Shown: positions 28,301 through 43,463, counted from the first letter of the stretch. The stretch: DNA of 64,000 nt from Zhengitettix transpicula (GCA_037074705.1 CM073590.1:53585895-53649894), one strand, 5' to 3'. Numbers and translations: made by a program. The notes: generated from the letters alone by a model not told the origin.

Positions 28301-31300
28301 ACTACACCAGGAAAGGCTTCAATCTTTGATTATATTCATTCATGCTTCTTTATTTAGGACAGTATTTGGTGATTTTAATGCAAAAATCTTGTTTTATATT
28401 AGTTGAATAGTAATCTATGTTAGAAAATATTATACTTTTTTTATATTAATTAAATGTGTAACAATTATATTTTTTCCAACCTGCTTGAGGATACCTTTCT
28501 TAAACTCTCATAATGCTGGAATGTTCTCATCCAGTCATGAATATGCAAGCCTTGCTCTCTTCTGCTGAGAACTGGTTACTAATGATGTGCCAGTAATACT
28601 TGTCAAGTCAGCGCTCTCTTTAAATTTTCCCTTCAGTGACCATTGTTGGTATTGGCACAGCGTAGTATGAAGTTCTTATGAAGGAATGGATACTTGGTGT
28701 TGCCAGGCTGGGAAGCAATAATATGTCTAATTCTCCTTCAGGACACTATGACTGAATGTCATGCCAGCTGGCCATACAGTATATATACATATAATATATG
28801 CATGCACTCACATACATACTCATATACACTCTCATGTACTTGTGCAAATTGAAGTGGCCAGTAGGGAGGGCACTTTGTTAAAGTATATTGAGTCCAGGGC
28901 TTTGTCTGGACTGTAGGACATGTTGGAAGGAGAGTTCCCACAGGTGAAGTTCAGCCTCTGACAAATTGTAGAAATATAACTTTAAGGAGGGGTTAATGTG
29001 AAGCATTGGATGAAATTGTTGATGTTATGGCTCTGGGCATTTGTAGATATTGAAAATTGTGTTTTTGAAAGTTTGTCAGCATTGCAGTGGTTAGCTATGC
29101 ATCTTGCAAGAGGTATTATCATCTGGTCAGTGTTGAATATAATGCCAAGTCTGCTATTTGATAAAGAAAGAGAAGGAAGGGACTTTTTGTTGATTTCATT
29201 CTTTGTGAGATTCTGGAAGATTGTAGTGGATTGAAGGATGGGCCAGACATAGCACCTGTTCCTACTGCAAGGCTTGCTACTCAACTTAGGTAAAGAGGCG
29301 GGGGCATGAAGTTTACGAAGGTGGAGGAGTATGTTTTGGAGGTTGGGGGCATCTGAAATCAATACTTTTACAAGTGGGCAGATGTTTTTTTATATCTGGG
29401 TTTGATTGCAGTCCAGGTAGAGAATTGAGTTTATTTTTTATAGCCGAAGGAAGTAGGTTGTGGTGACGGTTGGGCTTCATATTTTGTTTTGGCCAGGAAA
29501 GTGTGTAGGTGTTTATTTTGAACTGGATATAAGTTTTTGGAGGATGACTTGGGAAATTTGTATTGATAGAGGCACTGAGGATTCGGTTGATGTAGGTGGG
29601 CAGACTATTCCATGTGGAGCAAATGCAAGCTTCTCTGATGGCTAGACTGTAATGAGAGTCTTTCCTGAGGTCAGGTTGACAACTGAAGTGGAGATATTGT
29701 AAGTGGTTAGTAAACTTAATTTGGACTGATGTGTTAATTATACTGGAACTAACGTGTATTACATCAGGGAAGGTGATGCTGGTTAGCGAGTGGTTCCATG
29801 TGAACATAATGGGGTATTTAGGGTTTGGAGGAACTCAGATAGGGTGTTTGATCCCTGGGTCCATAGCATGAAAAAATCCTATATAAACTGGAACCAGGAT
29901 AAGGCTTTCAATGGGGAGGAACTAGGTGGTCCTGTTCCAGAAGTCCCATGAACAGGTTGGCATAGGAGGGGGCTATCTGGGTGCCCATAGTTGTGCCACA
30001 TATTTTATGGTAGATGCTATGATGGAAGAAGAAGTAATTTCTGATAAAGACAAACTGGGTGAATGAAACTAAAAAAATTGTTGTGGACAATGAATTTTGT
30101 GATCTATGAGACATGGAAAGTGCTACCAGGTGGATGGAGGATGTTACTATAAAGGGAGATAACATCTTCTGTAACCATTAGGGTATCTGGTGGAAGTCAT
30201 TTTGGGAGTTTTGTGAAGGTGGTGGAGGAAATGGTTTGTGTCTTGAATGAAAGAGTGTAGTTTTTTTCACTGTTGATTGGAGGGATTCATCCTCCTACAA
30301 CAAAGTCCTTAAGTATTCTCCTGGAGAGAGTACCGCATCTGCTGCCAGTTGACCACAAAGTGTATATTTGATTAGTAACTACCTGGGTGCCCGGCGTTGC
30401 CCGAGGTGTCATTTATCTATAACCCCCGATATGACCCCAATTTCGGTTGCTTTTGCGCTATTTTTATGTAACGTTCCTCGAACCCTATGCCTAATGTGCT
30501 CACCTCCCATGCCGAAGGGGGTTAAAGTCATTGAGAAAATATATCAGCCATTTTTATATATTAGAAGATGACCACTCCCACAAATGTGCGATAATCAAAA
30601 AGTATTTATTTCGCACAAAAATCGACTGATTAAATTGTCTGAAAATTTCTACCCCAGCCCACCACTTCCAAAATCCGTCGCGTTACCCTGGTTGTCACAA
30701 TTAGATTCAGCAACATTCATAGTCTCTGAATTGATTCGAATCTCGGTTGTTTTTGCGTTTTTTTACTTAACGTACCTCCACTCCACTCCTTGCTCCCCTC
30801 ATAGGGGTTGAAATTATCCACAAACTGCATCGATATACATAAAATCAAAGTAATTAACCCCAGGAAATAATTATTGCAAATATCGACCATTTAACAAGTT
30901 TGAAAATTCCCCCCCCCCCCCCCCGACCACTCCCGCTTTGGGGACTTAAACGGCAAGTTGAATGACGTAATTAAACTCGGGGACAACTATAACCCCGGAT
31001 TCAACTCCAATCTTGATAGTTTCTGGTTTCTTTTTATGTAATGCCACTTCACGCCCACCCTTAAGAGTGAACCCCTCCAAAGCTCTAAAGGGGTTGAAAT
31101 TATACACACAGAACATGTAGAGAAATTTTATGAATCTCATTGATGCCAAAATATATTTATTCGAAGCAAAAATCAGCCGGTTAACATGTTTGAAAATTTA
31201 TTCGCCCGCCCAACTGCGCCAATCCCATCACAACCCCGCATACCACCGCCAACCACCGTGAATATCCCACGTTGTCATAAACACATTCACCTATATCTCC

Positions 31301-34300
31301 AATCTGGGATTTATTCACTTTTCGACTGTTTAACATATTTAAAAAATTTACACCCCTGCCAACCCTTCCTTGGGGGAGTTAAATGGTTAGTTGGATGTAT
31401 TAATTTAACTCATTGACATCCATTACCGTGGATTCGTCTCCAATGTCAGTTGTTTTTGCATCATTATAATGTAATTCCACTCCACCCCCGCCCTTAAGGG
31501 GAGCTCCATTCCCAATCCCGAAAGATGTTGAAATTATACATGTGCAAAATGTAGAGAAATTTTATTAATCTACTTGATCCCGAAATATATTTACTCGACG
31601 CAAAAAACTGCCGGTCAACATGTTTAAAAATTTCTATCCCCCGTACACCTCTGCCCAACTCATCCCAACCCAGCCCACACCCGCGCTTTGGCCCAGATGT
31701 CACAAATAAATTCTGCGACATCCATTTCCTTCGATTTGACTCGAATCGCGGTTTTTTTTGCATTATTTTCTTGTAAATACCCTCCACCCCCTATCATTCC
31801 CCCCATATCATGCCTACAAACATCATTGGTAGAAATACTATCAACGTCAATGGCCCTGAAATTTATTTATTCTACGATAATATCGATGATTTAACATGTA
31901 TGAATAATTCCACCCCGTCCAATCCTGCCCCAGGGGATTTCGATTTGACTCGAATTTCGGTTTTTCTCGCGTTATTTTTTTTAAGAGTCCCGCATGCCGC
32001 AAGAAGGGTTAAAATATTTACACACACAACTTGGGTAGAAATACTATAAATCTAATTAACCCTGAAAAATATTATTCCACTCTAATATCGGTTGTGATTT
32101 CTTGTTTCAATAATTCCACTCCCTGCCTCTGAGAGGTAAATGCTAAGTTGAATGTTATAACTAAACTAAGTGGCATCCATAATCTACGATTTGACTCCAA
32201 TCTCGGTTGTATTCGTGTTATTTTCCAGTAAAGCATCTCCACCCCAAACCCTTAGGGTGCCCTTTTCCCAGGGTGTAGGAATGATAATTATATTCAGATA
32301 ACATCGGTAGAAATACTATCCATATCTTTGACCCATAAATATATTTATCTGACTCGAATATCGACTGTTTTAGCATGTTTAAATATGTTCACCCCCATCC
32401 ACCCCCGCTTCTGGGGTTGGTAGACGCGTCTCACCCCGACAGTGTTTGTTTACTGGTCGCAAAGAACACGTGTACGAAATTTGGTGAAATTTGCTCCACC
32501 GGTGTAGATTTGTATAAGGAACATACAAATATATTTACAAACAAACAAACACACAAACAAACAAACGCTCTTTTTTATTTATTAGATAATAGGAAAGAGA
32601 GAGATTAGGTGGCTTGAAGAGAGGGCTGGTGTCACCACGCCAAGTTTTTCAAATTTTAGATTCCCAATGAAATCAGTGTAGTTAGGGTGTATTGCTGATA
32701 GAGATAATGTAATGTATTTGATGTAGAAAATACAAACATCTGTATTATAGATGAAAATTAACAAATAGATAATTAAATAGTCAATAAACAGACAAAATTA
32801 AGTGTTAAAGTAATTACCTCACATTTCTGCAATTCTTCCTCTCATCAGGTGATGTAAAATCATGAGAACTGTAAGAAATACATGCCGCACAAACCAGATT
32901 TCTAATTCAAATGTATTTTTTTAATAAGTTAATATTCATAGTTGTTGGAGACATGACTAATTATTATTTAATTGAACTTTTTGCATTGATTTGATATGGC
33001 TGAGAAAAACTACTTTGTTTTGCTTGATTTAAGTTTAGAGAATTGTGTACATCCTAACTGGTATGTGGTATGGGAATATTGTAAATGGGCATACTTTGTT
33101 TTTCAATTGGAGGTAATGTGAAGGTTGAGTATAATTTGAGTATTGTGAGTTCACCACAATCATCTGTCAACAGGCTTGGGCGGTGGAGTAGATGGATAGT
33201 GTTTACATTGGTGACAGGTATGTTATGGAGACATAATGAAGGTTTCAATTTGATTGTTACTAGAGGTTTTAGAGTTTTTGGTTTTACTGTAGGGCATTGA
33301 TACAGAGATATGATTTGACATTTTATATAACTGTAAAATAAATACCATAAGTCAATAGTATGTTTTTTCTGCCATTTCCAGATAGATTTCATTTTGCTGC
33401 TAGTTTGTAAGTAAGATCTGGGATATCAGTTTACAGAGAAGTTTATTGGGTCATGATCTTGTTTTAATAGTCGTCGTATTGGAAGAGTTTCATTTGTTTA
33501 AGAAAGATAAGGTATTTAATTAAGACTTTAGAATAATTTATTTTATAAATTAGTAGAATAGGCCAGAGAAAAAATTTGTGGCTTGCCTGAATATGAAATT
33601 AGGGAGTAAATGGTGGGAAAAACATAAAAAGTAAATTTTGTAGTGATATTATCTGTATGAAGCAAATTATTAAATTCTGCTCTGTTTTACTCTTTAACTT
33701 TCTAGATTGTCTCTGTTTGTTGACTTTTTCATTAAGCAAGTTGTACTTGAATATGCACAATCCCAAACCTTAATTTGGAACACAACTGTGTTTTACATGT
33801 TTATGATGTTTCTGTTAATTCCCTCTTTCTTTCTACCTTTGTTGGATCATTACCATATCGGAGATTAATAATAGTTGTTATGTAACATGAAAGTCAACCC
33901 TGAATAAACTACAGAGTTAATAATCTGGAATGAGAAAGGTCTTGTAAAATAAAATAACTAATATAATAGAATGTGAAATTCATGCTTCAATTTACACTAT
34001 GGTCTTCAATTTATGTAAAATTAATTTTAAATAAATGTTAATTTGATCATATTTTTGGTATATATTGATGATGTAAAAACTTTAGAATATTATATATGTA
34101 ACACATTTAGATATGAAAAAGACACAGCGAAGTTGACTTACCTGAAATCAAAAGTTGGTCCAGTCGAGCTGAGGAGTTAAAATATTTCAAATTTTTGAGA
34201 ACCTGAGCCACCTTTGTCAAGAAAAAATGTCTGAATTGTTTGGCAGCCAGGAACAATTTTTTTTCGGACCAACTATTGATTTCAGGTAATTTGTGACTTT

Positions 34301-34844
34301 TCTGTCTCTCTTTCCTATTTAAATGTGTTATTTAATTTTACCTTGTCATATTTTCCTTATTTTGTTTTAATTTCATTCATGTAGAGATGCACCTGTAAGT
34401 GAATCATGCAATGATGCATTACAACAATTGATTCAAATTACTCACGCTTATGCTGGGGATATGCCTCTTGAATATTGTAAAATCTCCATTAAAGATGGGG
34501 GATGTTTTGATGATCTTCAGAAACTAACGTGCCTTAAGGAAAAGTTGAGGTCATTTGATATTTCTCAGACACCAAATTTTGAAACACATGTAGGTATTTT
34601 CTAACCAGTAAAGAATGTGTGTGTATATATATATTAGTAAAGATGTGACATTGTCAAAAATAATTGCAATATTGGTATGGAGAGGACAGAGAGGTAGGTT
34701 GTGGCTTACCTGAAAGTGAAGTGCGGTGTCGCCATAAGGAACTCGAGGTATTTCTTCAAATTTTCAGTTCCTTATGGCGACACCGCACTTCACTTTCAGG
34801 TAAGCCACAACCTATCTCTCTGTCCTCTCCATACCAATATTGCA

Positions 34845-34902
<58 letters not shown>

Positions 34903-37900
34903 CTAACTATTTATACTTTATTTAATTTCTTATCAATGTTTCAATTTTTCAGTTTGTGCATTAAGCTTACATTTGCATATTTTATTTATCGATATATTTC
35001 CACTTAAAAATGTTAAATTCAATTATATATAAAAAATTATAAGTACAGGTTTGGGAATAAGTTGACATGTATGAATTACATTGATGAAATGTGAGTAAAA
35101 GCTTTGTCATTGTATTTAATTAGTGTTTTTTCAACATTTTCTCAAATATCATCATACTATGCTGTTAGTTATAAATTATTTATCTCATCAAACATAGGCT
35201 TGAAATACAAATTTTGTAGCTCATCAATTATATCATATTTCATTAAACTTATGACTTTGAGAAATCCAATGTTAATACAATTTCCTGTTGTGTCATTGCT
35301 TCATGACCTTTTCTCCAAGTGAATGATGTCTGCATAACATTAACAACCAAGTTAAAATTTATTAATTATTATATAAACTAATTTATTTTAGTATTATTAT
35401 CTGTTTTGTTATAGTTTAAAGAGGTATTTGAAAGAAGGCAATTGGAAGAAGAACAGAAAAACATATTATATCTACAATCTAATGAGAGTATGTCACTCTA
35501 TCCTGAATATGAAAAAAAACTAAAGCTGCTGCAGGATATGGAATATATTGATGCTAAACAGTGTGGTAAGAATCTTTTCCCTTATACTTTCAATGAGTGT
35601 CACCTGAACAGATATTTTTAAAAAATTTATTTGGTATTAAGATATGATAAAGTGGATGAAATTACAAACTGATCATAATTAAGTATAAGAAAACCACAGT
35701 TGTTTAAATTTATTTTTTAAATAAAATAACTATATTGATTCTACAGTCATGGGACAAAGTTTGAGGGGTGGCACAGCTTACTAAAACATAATTTTTTTGT
35801 ATAGGAATGTGGTACAAACACAAAAAGTGAGACATGAAAAGAAAAACATTATTTATTTTCAATATCATTGCAAAGTGCTTCCTTCCAGCAATGTTTATAA
35901 TAAATGTTCAAAACTGTGATCACTAACAATAATACAAACTAGGCATCATTTACGAGATTCCAGTTGGCTATTGAGAAGCTCATTCCTTGTATCCGTTGTG
36001 GCTGCAAGTGTGCATGAAATTCGTGGCATCTTTGGAACATATATTACTGTTGATGGTCACAATTTTGAGCATTTATTTTAAAAATTGCTGAAAAGTAACA
36101 CTTTGTGATGATGTAAATAAATAATGTATTTCTTTTCATGTGTTATTTTATGTGTTCGTGCCTCAACATGTCACTTCTGACTATACTTTCCTATAAATAA
36201 AATTATGTTTAGTAAGCTGTACCACCACTCAAAGTTTTTTCAATGGCCATAGAATCACACTATATTGTACAGTACTTTCTGGCTTTCAGTACAAATAAAT
36301 GTACAATTTTTTTTGTTACAATATTGAAAATCTTCATTTGGCTTGACTATTCATTGAAAAGGGGCCTGTGGAATGTGTTTATACTAAAATAGCTTCCTTA
36401 AGTAGTTGAAGTTATTAGTTTTAAAATATTTTGGAATATTGCTGCAGTTGAGTTGTTTTTATATTAGAGGAATTGACATTTTTTCTACTTCCATGGTTAA
36501 TTTTTGTTTCTTTAGTGAAGGCTTCTTCCCAACCTTATAAATTCATAAAACTCTCTTAGTTCATTTATCAATCAACACTCTTCTGTAGCACTATATGTCA
36601 AAAGCTTTCAGATCTGCATATCACTACAGGCCAGTACTTCACACATGTTAATTTTTGAAATGTTATTCCCAATCAAATTTCAATTTTTGACAGCAATTGT
36701 TTGCCAGAACATTGGAACCTATTTCTGTATTATGTCTGCATATCTTTATTTTCTGTTTGCTGCCTATCATGACTTTACTTTCACCCTATTTACTTTTAGT
36801 CCACACTTCTCTTATAATAACTTGTCAATTTCTTTTAACATATTAGCTAATATTCCTTCTTCTGTAACAATAGAATAGTACACCAAAAATAAATAAATAG
36901 CAAAGTAACAGACAAAATTAAGTCATAAAATAAATTCCACACAATGTTTCTGCAATCCTTTTGGCATTTGTCAGTTGATTCAAAAATGCAAGAGCCTCAG
37001 GAACAACACACCACACAAACCTCATTGTGCAGTGTGTCATTCTTGAGGCTATTGCATTATTGAATCACCTGATGAAAGTAACAAGGATTGCAAATGCATT
37101 GTGTGGTATTTATTTTATCTAATTTATAAACTTTTAACACAAACATTATGTATTTTATAATAGAAAAATATTGTCTGGAAACATTTGAATTCAAATTCTT
37201 TGTACTTGTAATTTAATTCTTGTTGCAAGTTTTACTTTTGATTTCTTCATTGCTTCTTCTACATAAATGTTAAATAATAGAGGTGATAAGCTGCTATCTT
37301 GGCTTACACTATTTCTTAATATCAGTCTCTTTCTCCTATTATTTCCAGTTTGATGTAATGTTTTTTGTTTATTATTATTATTCAATTCTTGTATTTAAAT
37401 TGCATTTTCTTTAATTTGAATAAAATCTTGTTCTTGTCCATATATGTAATGAAAGTAGCAAGGATTTAGTAAATTCTTTCTTTTATTATAAGGCACTGTA
37501 AAATTACTACTGTTGTGCCATTATTCTTTTCATAAATCTAAACAAATCTTCTTCTAGGACATTTTTGGCTCTTTCAATTTTCCTATTTATTATTTGAGTT
37601 AATATTTTTAATGCATGCAATGTAATATTTATATATTTTAGATGCTAGTTTTCACAGTCTCTTATTTCCATCATTTGTGAATTTTAGTAGTTTAGTAATT
37701 TTAGGATGATAATTATTTAATTTTTTATATTCAAATAAAGGAAAGAATCTAATATTAAACAATACAACTTTTATTTAATCTATAACCTCTCAGTACTGAA
37801 TACTCTCATTTTTGTATAACTTTCAATTTTCATAAATTATATTTTGCTAGGTCACAATTATATATTACATTTAATCTTTTATTTTTATTCTCCTTCCTTC

Positions 37901-40900
37901 TGCCTGTGACAATCATCCATCCACTTTATAATCAATAATTTAAATTCTGTATGTTCCCTCTGTTAGCATAATTTAGAATAAACAATAAAAGATGCCGTGC
38001 ATCTCATTGTAGCGATTCAGTTGGAATTAATTAAAAAATATTATAAATTTTATTCAGTAATAAACTAGTCTTCTTTGAAAATCCAACTGAAATTTATGAA
38101 AAGTTCTTGTCCATTGTCTTCCCTATTATCAGTAAGAACACAGTTCCTATATCCAGTCTTAAGACAATTTGACATACAATCTTTCCACCTCCACTCTTGT
38201 CAACTATCTTAGGTATTTAAATGCATATGCAACAGTCTATAAAGTTTTAACATAGCTACAGTCATATACGCACACTGGGAACAATCAAACAACTGTTGCA
38301 CAGTGTATGTAGATGTATAGGTATGTAAGCATTTGCAAACTTTTCTGAATGCTTGTTATTCATGCTCACTTGAACATCTGACAACCCATGCAGCAGTAAT
38401 AGGCTCTGTCTCACAACCATCACTATCGCCTCACAAATTTTCACAGAATGCTACATTCTGGATTAAAGGAAACAAATACACGTACTCCCATTACATGCCA
38501 AATAAAATTCAGGGATTGTGAGCCATTTTACATCAGTTAAACAAAAATACTTTTTTCCAAGCTCGTAAAAAACAATCATAGAACAGCAACATTAAACAAA
38601 ATATTTAATTTCTGCTCTGCCAAACCTTTTGAATGTGTTATTTTTTTATACTCTTATGATCATATCCTGTTCATGACACGTTAAGCTCTACAGGTTCCTA
38701 AGACAAAAGTGTCATTTGTACCGTAACAGATCAAATGCAAGATTCTTTTTCAATTACTCAGCTCTATAGCTAAGATAATTCCAAAAGTAAGTTTCAAGTT
38801 CTTACTAGACTCACATAACTCCTATTTTGTTCCAAGTGAAATAAATTCTGTAAATGTGTCATCACCAAATTAACCTGTTTATCTTATGCCACCACAAAAA
38901 TAAGCTTTTTTTTTTGCAAGAACCCATGAATATTATGGGCCCAAGATAATGGAATCTTTTCTATGCTCAAGTCTGTTGTTGAGTATCACCCACAAATATC
39001 TGTGAGAATGTGCCTGTTTAGAGAAATAAAAAATAGAAATAAAATTATGATAAATGGTTCCTGTAATGAAATAATTTTAACTTAACTTATGCATTATCAT
39101 TTAATTTTAATAAGTACTATTTTTTTGCTTTGATAATATAAACCTTCAACAATTACATGTATTTCTTAAAAAAACATTGTTAGGCTTATATATCAATTCG
39201 GTTACAACAGTAAGGACAGCCAGAAATGCCTTTGAAAATTTACTCAAAATTTATTTATCTATATATCAATTTTTGGCAGATATTGAAGGAAGATCTTAGC
39301 ACTGTATACAAATTATAATTTAAATAAAGAACCAAAATTTATACAACTAATTTTGTCAACACATATTTAAATATACTTTCTTTTAATTTATAATAATCGG
39401 AATCAGAAATTACTCCAATGTACATATAAGTTTTCATTCTTCAGTAATTAATTGACTGTCTCCCTATGCCAAACAATTGAATTTTGTATGCTGCTTATGT
39501 AACCTATAATTTACCCTATAAATTGATAATTGTGTAAAGTAATTATAATGCTAATAAAAAGTATTTGTATTAATATGTGTATGTGTTAAATAAATTCTTG
39601 CTCTGTTGTATATGCTTTTGACAATAATTTTTTTCTGAATTACAGTGCAGATGAAAGGAAATGTTGCCATAAGAATGAGAACTCATGAATTATTGAGTAC
39701 AGAACTTGTTTTGAAAGGAGTATTGAATGATTTGTCACCAGTTGTGATTACTGCAGTGCTCTCTAGTTTGGTTTTTCAAGCTCGAACCATAGTTGAACTA
39801 CGAGACAATGCAGAATTGAATGAAGTAAGTGATTGGTCATATCACCAAATTCTACATCATTACATTACAAAATAATAAAATGGCCAAATACAAACAAGAA
39901 TTGAGGTTTCTCTACTGTTAGTAGAACTCTTCAGGTGTTAAAATTTTAAGTAATTTTTGCACCTGAATATTTCTAAGTATTATCTGGCCATTTTATCATT
40001 ATTAACTGGTTAAAGACAGCTCTATTAATTGGGTTTTTTAAAATTATTTTTAGGATTAAAATTTTTTTCTACTTTCACCAGGAGATTATTTCTCATTCAA
40101 TGTTTCATTGCTTTTATTCCTAAATGTTTAAGAAACATTGGGGATGAGGAAAGTGAAGTTAACTAATGCTGGTTTCCTATAGAATGTGTTTGAATTTTTT
40201 TAACTATTGTGAAGTCAACATACCATTGCTCTATAATATCCCGATTTGTCAAATAACATTTTAATCTAAGCAAAGAAATGTTAAGCAAAATGACAGTGAA
40301 TACCAGGTTTACAATGAAAAGAAATTTATTACCAAATATACTAATAAATAATGGTAAAATAAAACAAAACTCAACCCTTTTAAAAAACTTCAACTTAATC
40401 ATTATAACACTCTTTACCATGATATTTTTACAACATCTATTACCTCACCATCAGCCTTGTTTATAATGGAGCTAGTTCCATGTTAAATTTACAGAATGGT
40501 TCAAAAGTACATGGATAACAGTAACTTAAAACATGGTTCATACAGTGACGTAAACAGATGGCAGTGCAAAGAGGTGTATTGGGTTGAGAGGCATCCATCC
40601 TGGAACATGATGTTGAGTTTACCCATTGTACCTTCCACTTATCACTCCTAGGATATAAAGGCACTTCCATCATACTTACACATCAGAAAACACCTAATGT
40701 TGAGTTTAATCTTTATATCCTTAATACCTTATACATACTATTGTAGTGGTAGGTTTATTAAATGATAAATAAAGGAATAGTTTCCAGAATTTATTAATCA
40801 TTTAACTGAACATGGTCAAATAAAATTATGAGTGTTCAGTTAGATGGGCAAAACAATTGGATCCCTTAATCCCAAGTTAAACCATGGTTTACGGTAATTC

Positions 40901-42486
40901 CCCCAGACGCGTCAAGGATTGAGACACTTGGCAGTTACCTTTTGTTGATCTTTGGCCATGATCATGTAACACCCTTGTTCTCTACAAGGCATCTGGTTGA
41001 TGCAAGTTTGGGGCTGTACATCCGTCTCTGGTGACGGTTTGTCGAGGAGTCTTTTCTATACTTTCTTTACAGCCCCTTCGCTGGATGTGAAATATCGATG
41101 TTCTCGACCAATTTTGAATTGATCTTTCCTGAACCAAGAAATGTGATTGGTTTACATGTGTCACATGTTAATTCAATTTCTGGGGTTTTTCGAGAGATGT
41201 TTCGCACGGTGCGACAGTCCAGGTAACTTCAGAGGGTCAACATCCTACATGCCTAAGTCCAGACCGAACAGATTATCTATCTGCCACAGTGGCGCCTGGT
41301 CAAATTCCAACTTACCAAGCTCTCAACCCTTGCTAATATTTAATTACATTAAAATAATATATATATATATATATATACCAATTATAAAACTATCGCACTA
41401 TACTATGCAGTCAGTTAATTATTTAATTTTATTTGAAACCCTCAAATTTTTATAATTATATGAGCTGCGCATTTTTTTTTTAAAAAATTAATGTATTCAA
41501 GTGCAAAAATTTGTGACATATATTACATAGCATTTAAATAAGCCTGTCATTTATCAGACACTATAATTAAGAACATATCAACATTATTTACTTTGAATGA
41601 GACATATTTAAGACTTTTATATAAACTGCTCACCTTTGCTATGAAATCACTATAAAGAAATTGTCATAAGTGTTTCAGTAGATTGCCTCCACAACAGGCA
41701 AAACTGGAAATGAATGTTCTGTACATCTTTTAACAATGAATTAACTGAAATGAAAACATTCTGAACACACACAACCTCTGTAGTAGAGTAAATTTGTAGG
41801 TTAAATAGTTTCATATATGCTTTTTGGATCAAGTGAATTCAGTAATTTAATATTCCCAGTTATGACCACTATACTTCTAACACCAAACAACTCAGAAATT
41901 AGACTTAAATTATAGCAATGTCCATCTTTAAAATTTTCAAGGAAAATAGATAGTAGTGATACTTATCTGTAAGTTTGTTTTAAGACTACTAATGAATTGA
42001 AAATAAATAACTGTTGTTTTAGGCTCAGAAAAAATTGTTAGAAATTGAGGATGACATTTTACAAATGGAACGAAAGCATGGTATTACAAATAAAAGCTCT
42101 GATGTGAAATTGTTAAATTTTGGATTAAGAGATGTAGTGTATGAATGGGCAAGAGGAGAGGTATGTTGTTCTCTTTGTTTTAAGTTTTAAGTCTCGTAAT
42201 ATATTGTCTTTATGTTGTAATTTATGTGAATAATTTCAACTAAAAAAATATTTAGCAGTATTATATATTACACTATTTTCAATTAATGCATTTCCTATTC
42301 ACAAGTGTCATGTTTTAAAATAGAATATGCAATTTACTTGCAAATGATCTTGTATATTAGACTTATTGTTTAATTAGTCATAAATAGCTTTCAATTTAAG
42401 GTACATTACACACACACACACACACCCTATTACTCTTTCCTGTCCATGTGAGTTAATTGATTTGACAATGTCACTATCTTTACTTG

Positions 42487-42529
<43 letters not shown>

Positions 42530-43432
42530 AATAATTAAAAGGTAGTAACTTTATTAAAAGAATTAACAAAATTTTTAAGATTTAAGAATTTATTCTTTGA
42601 AAGTACAAATTGTAATCCCTACTTTTTATTCCGAATTTCATCAAGTTAATGAACAATATTTTATTTAAATTTTGCAATTTGTGGCGTTCTAGAAAAAATA
42701 CAACTTTATATTTTACAATCAAATACGTCAAAATTCTATTTATCTCAGGTTCATTACTGGGTTTGATATTCAGAACAATCCAATCTAATAAACTAACATT
42801 AACAATTCAAACTCATTGAAGTTAACTTAATACAATATGAAAATAAACTAAATGAAAGAACCTAAATTAAAAGAAAAACGAACGAAATCTGACTTCTACC
42901 TTTAATCCTCGTTTACAGATTATAAATAATTGTTTTGTACTTATGAATGTTTTTCTGGAACCAGATCTGATTCTTGGAGCTTGAGGACAACACTCACTAA
43001 AAAGGCCTTTACTCACTGTATCTACACATTAAAATTTTAATACACTCGGTCGATGTTCTCGTTCTCTGCCACTTGGAACTTTGGATCAGTTGCCCCTCAG
43101 TCAGCCTTTTGCTTCCAAATTTGTGATCATTATTTGAGTCTCTCCATTAAAACTGTTTACTCACATTTTATGTAAACTAATAGATCTCGCAGTTGGACTT
43201 CTTGGTCCGCGCTATTCATACTTTTAAATCAGCATGCACATTTTACTGTACCCTTTGCCAAATTGATCTGTTTTGCTTCTAGCTGCAGACTAACTAACTC
43301 TTGTACAGTACACAGTTCACAACAAAGGTTCCGCCAACACAGAGTTACCGTTATTGTTGTTCTTTGGCAACTTGTACCACTAACAATCCAATTTAATTAA
43401 AACGATTAATGGCCTTTCTAATTGGTATTACA

Positions 43433-43463
<31 letters not shown>

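Noticed and set aside
30376..32570. CRISPR-like array because of regularly spaced repeats
   Set aside because: Animal DNA with split genes; units are long, diverged and unevenly spaced, with no short identical repeats.
34664..34925. Two overlapping + frames of 74-80 residues
   Set aside because: They span the 82-bp-arm hairpin and the TA tract; no protein signature.
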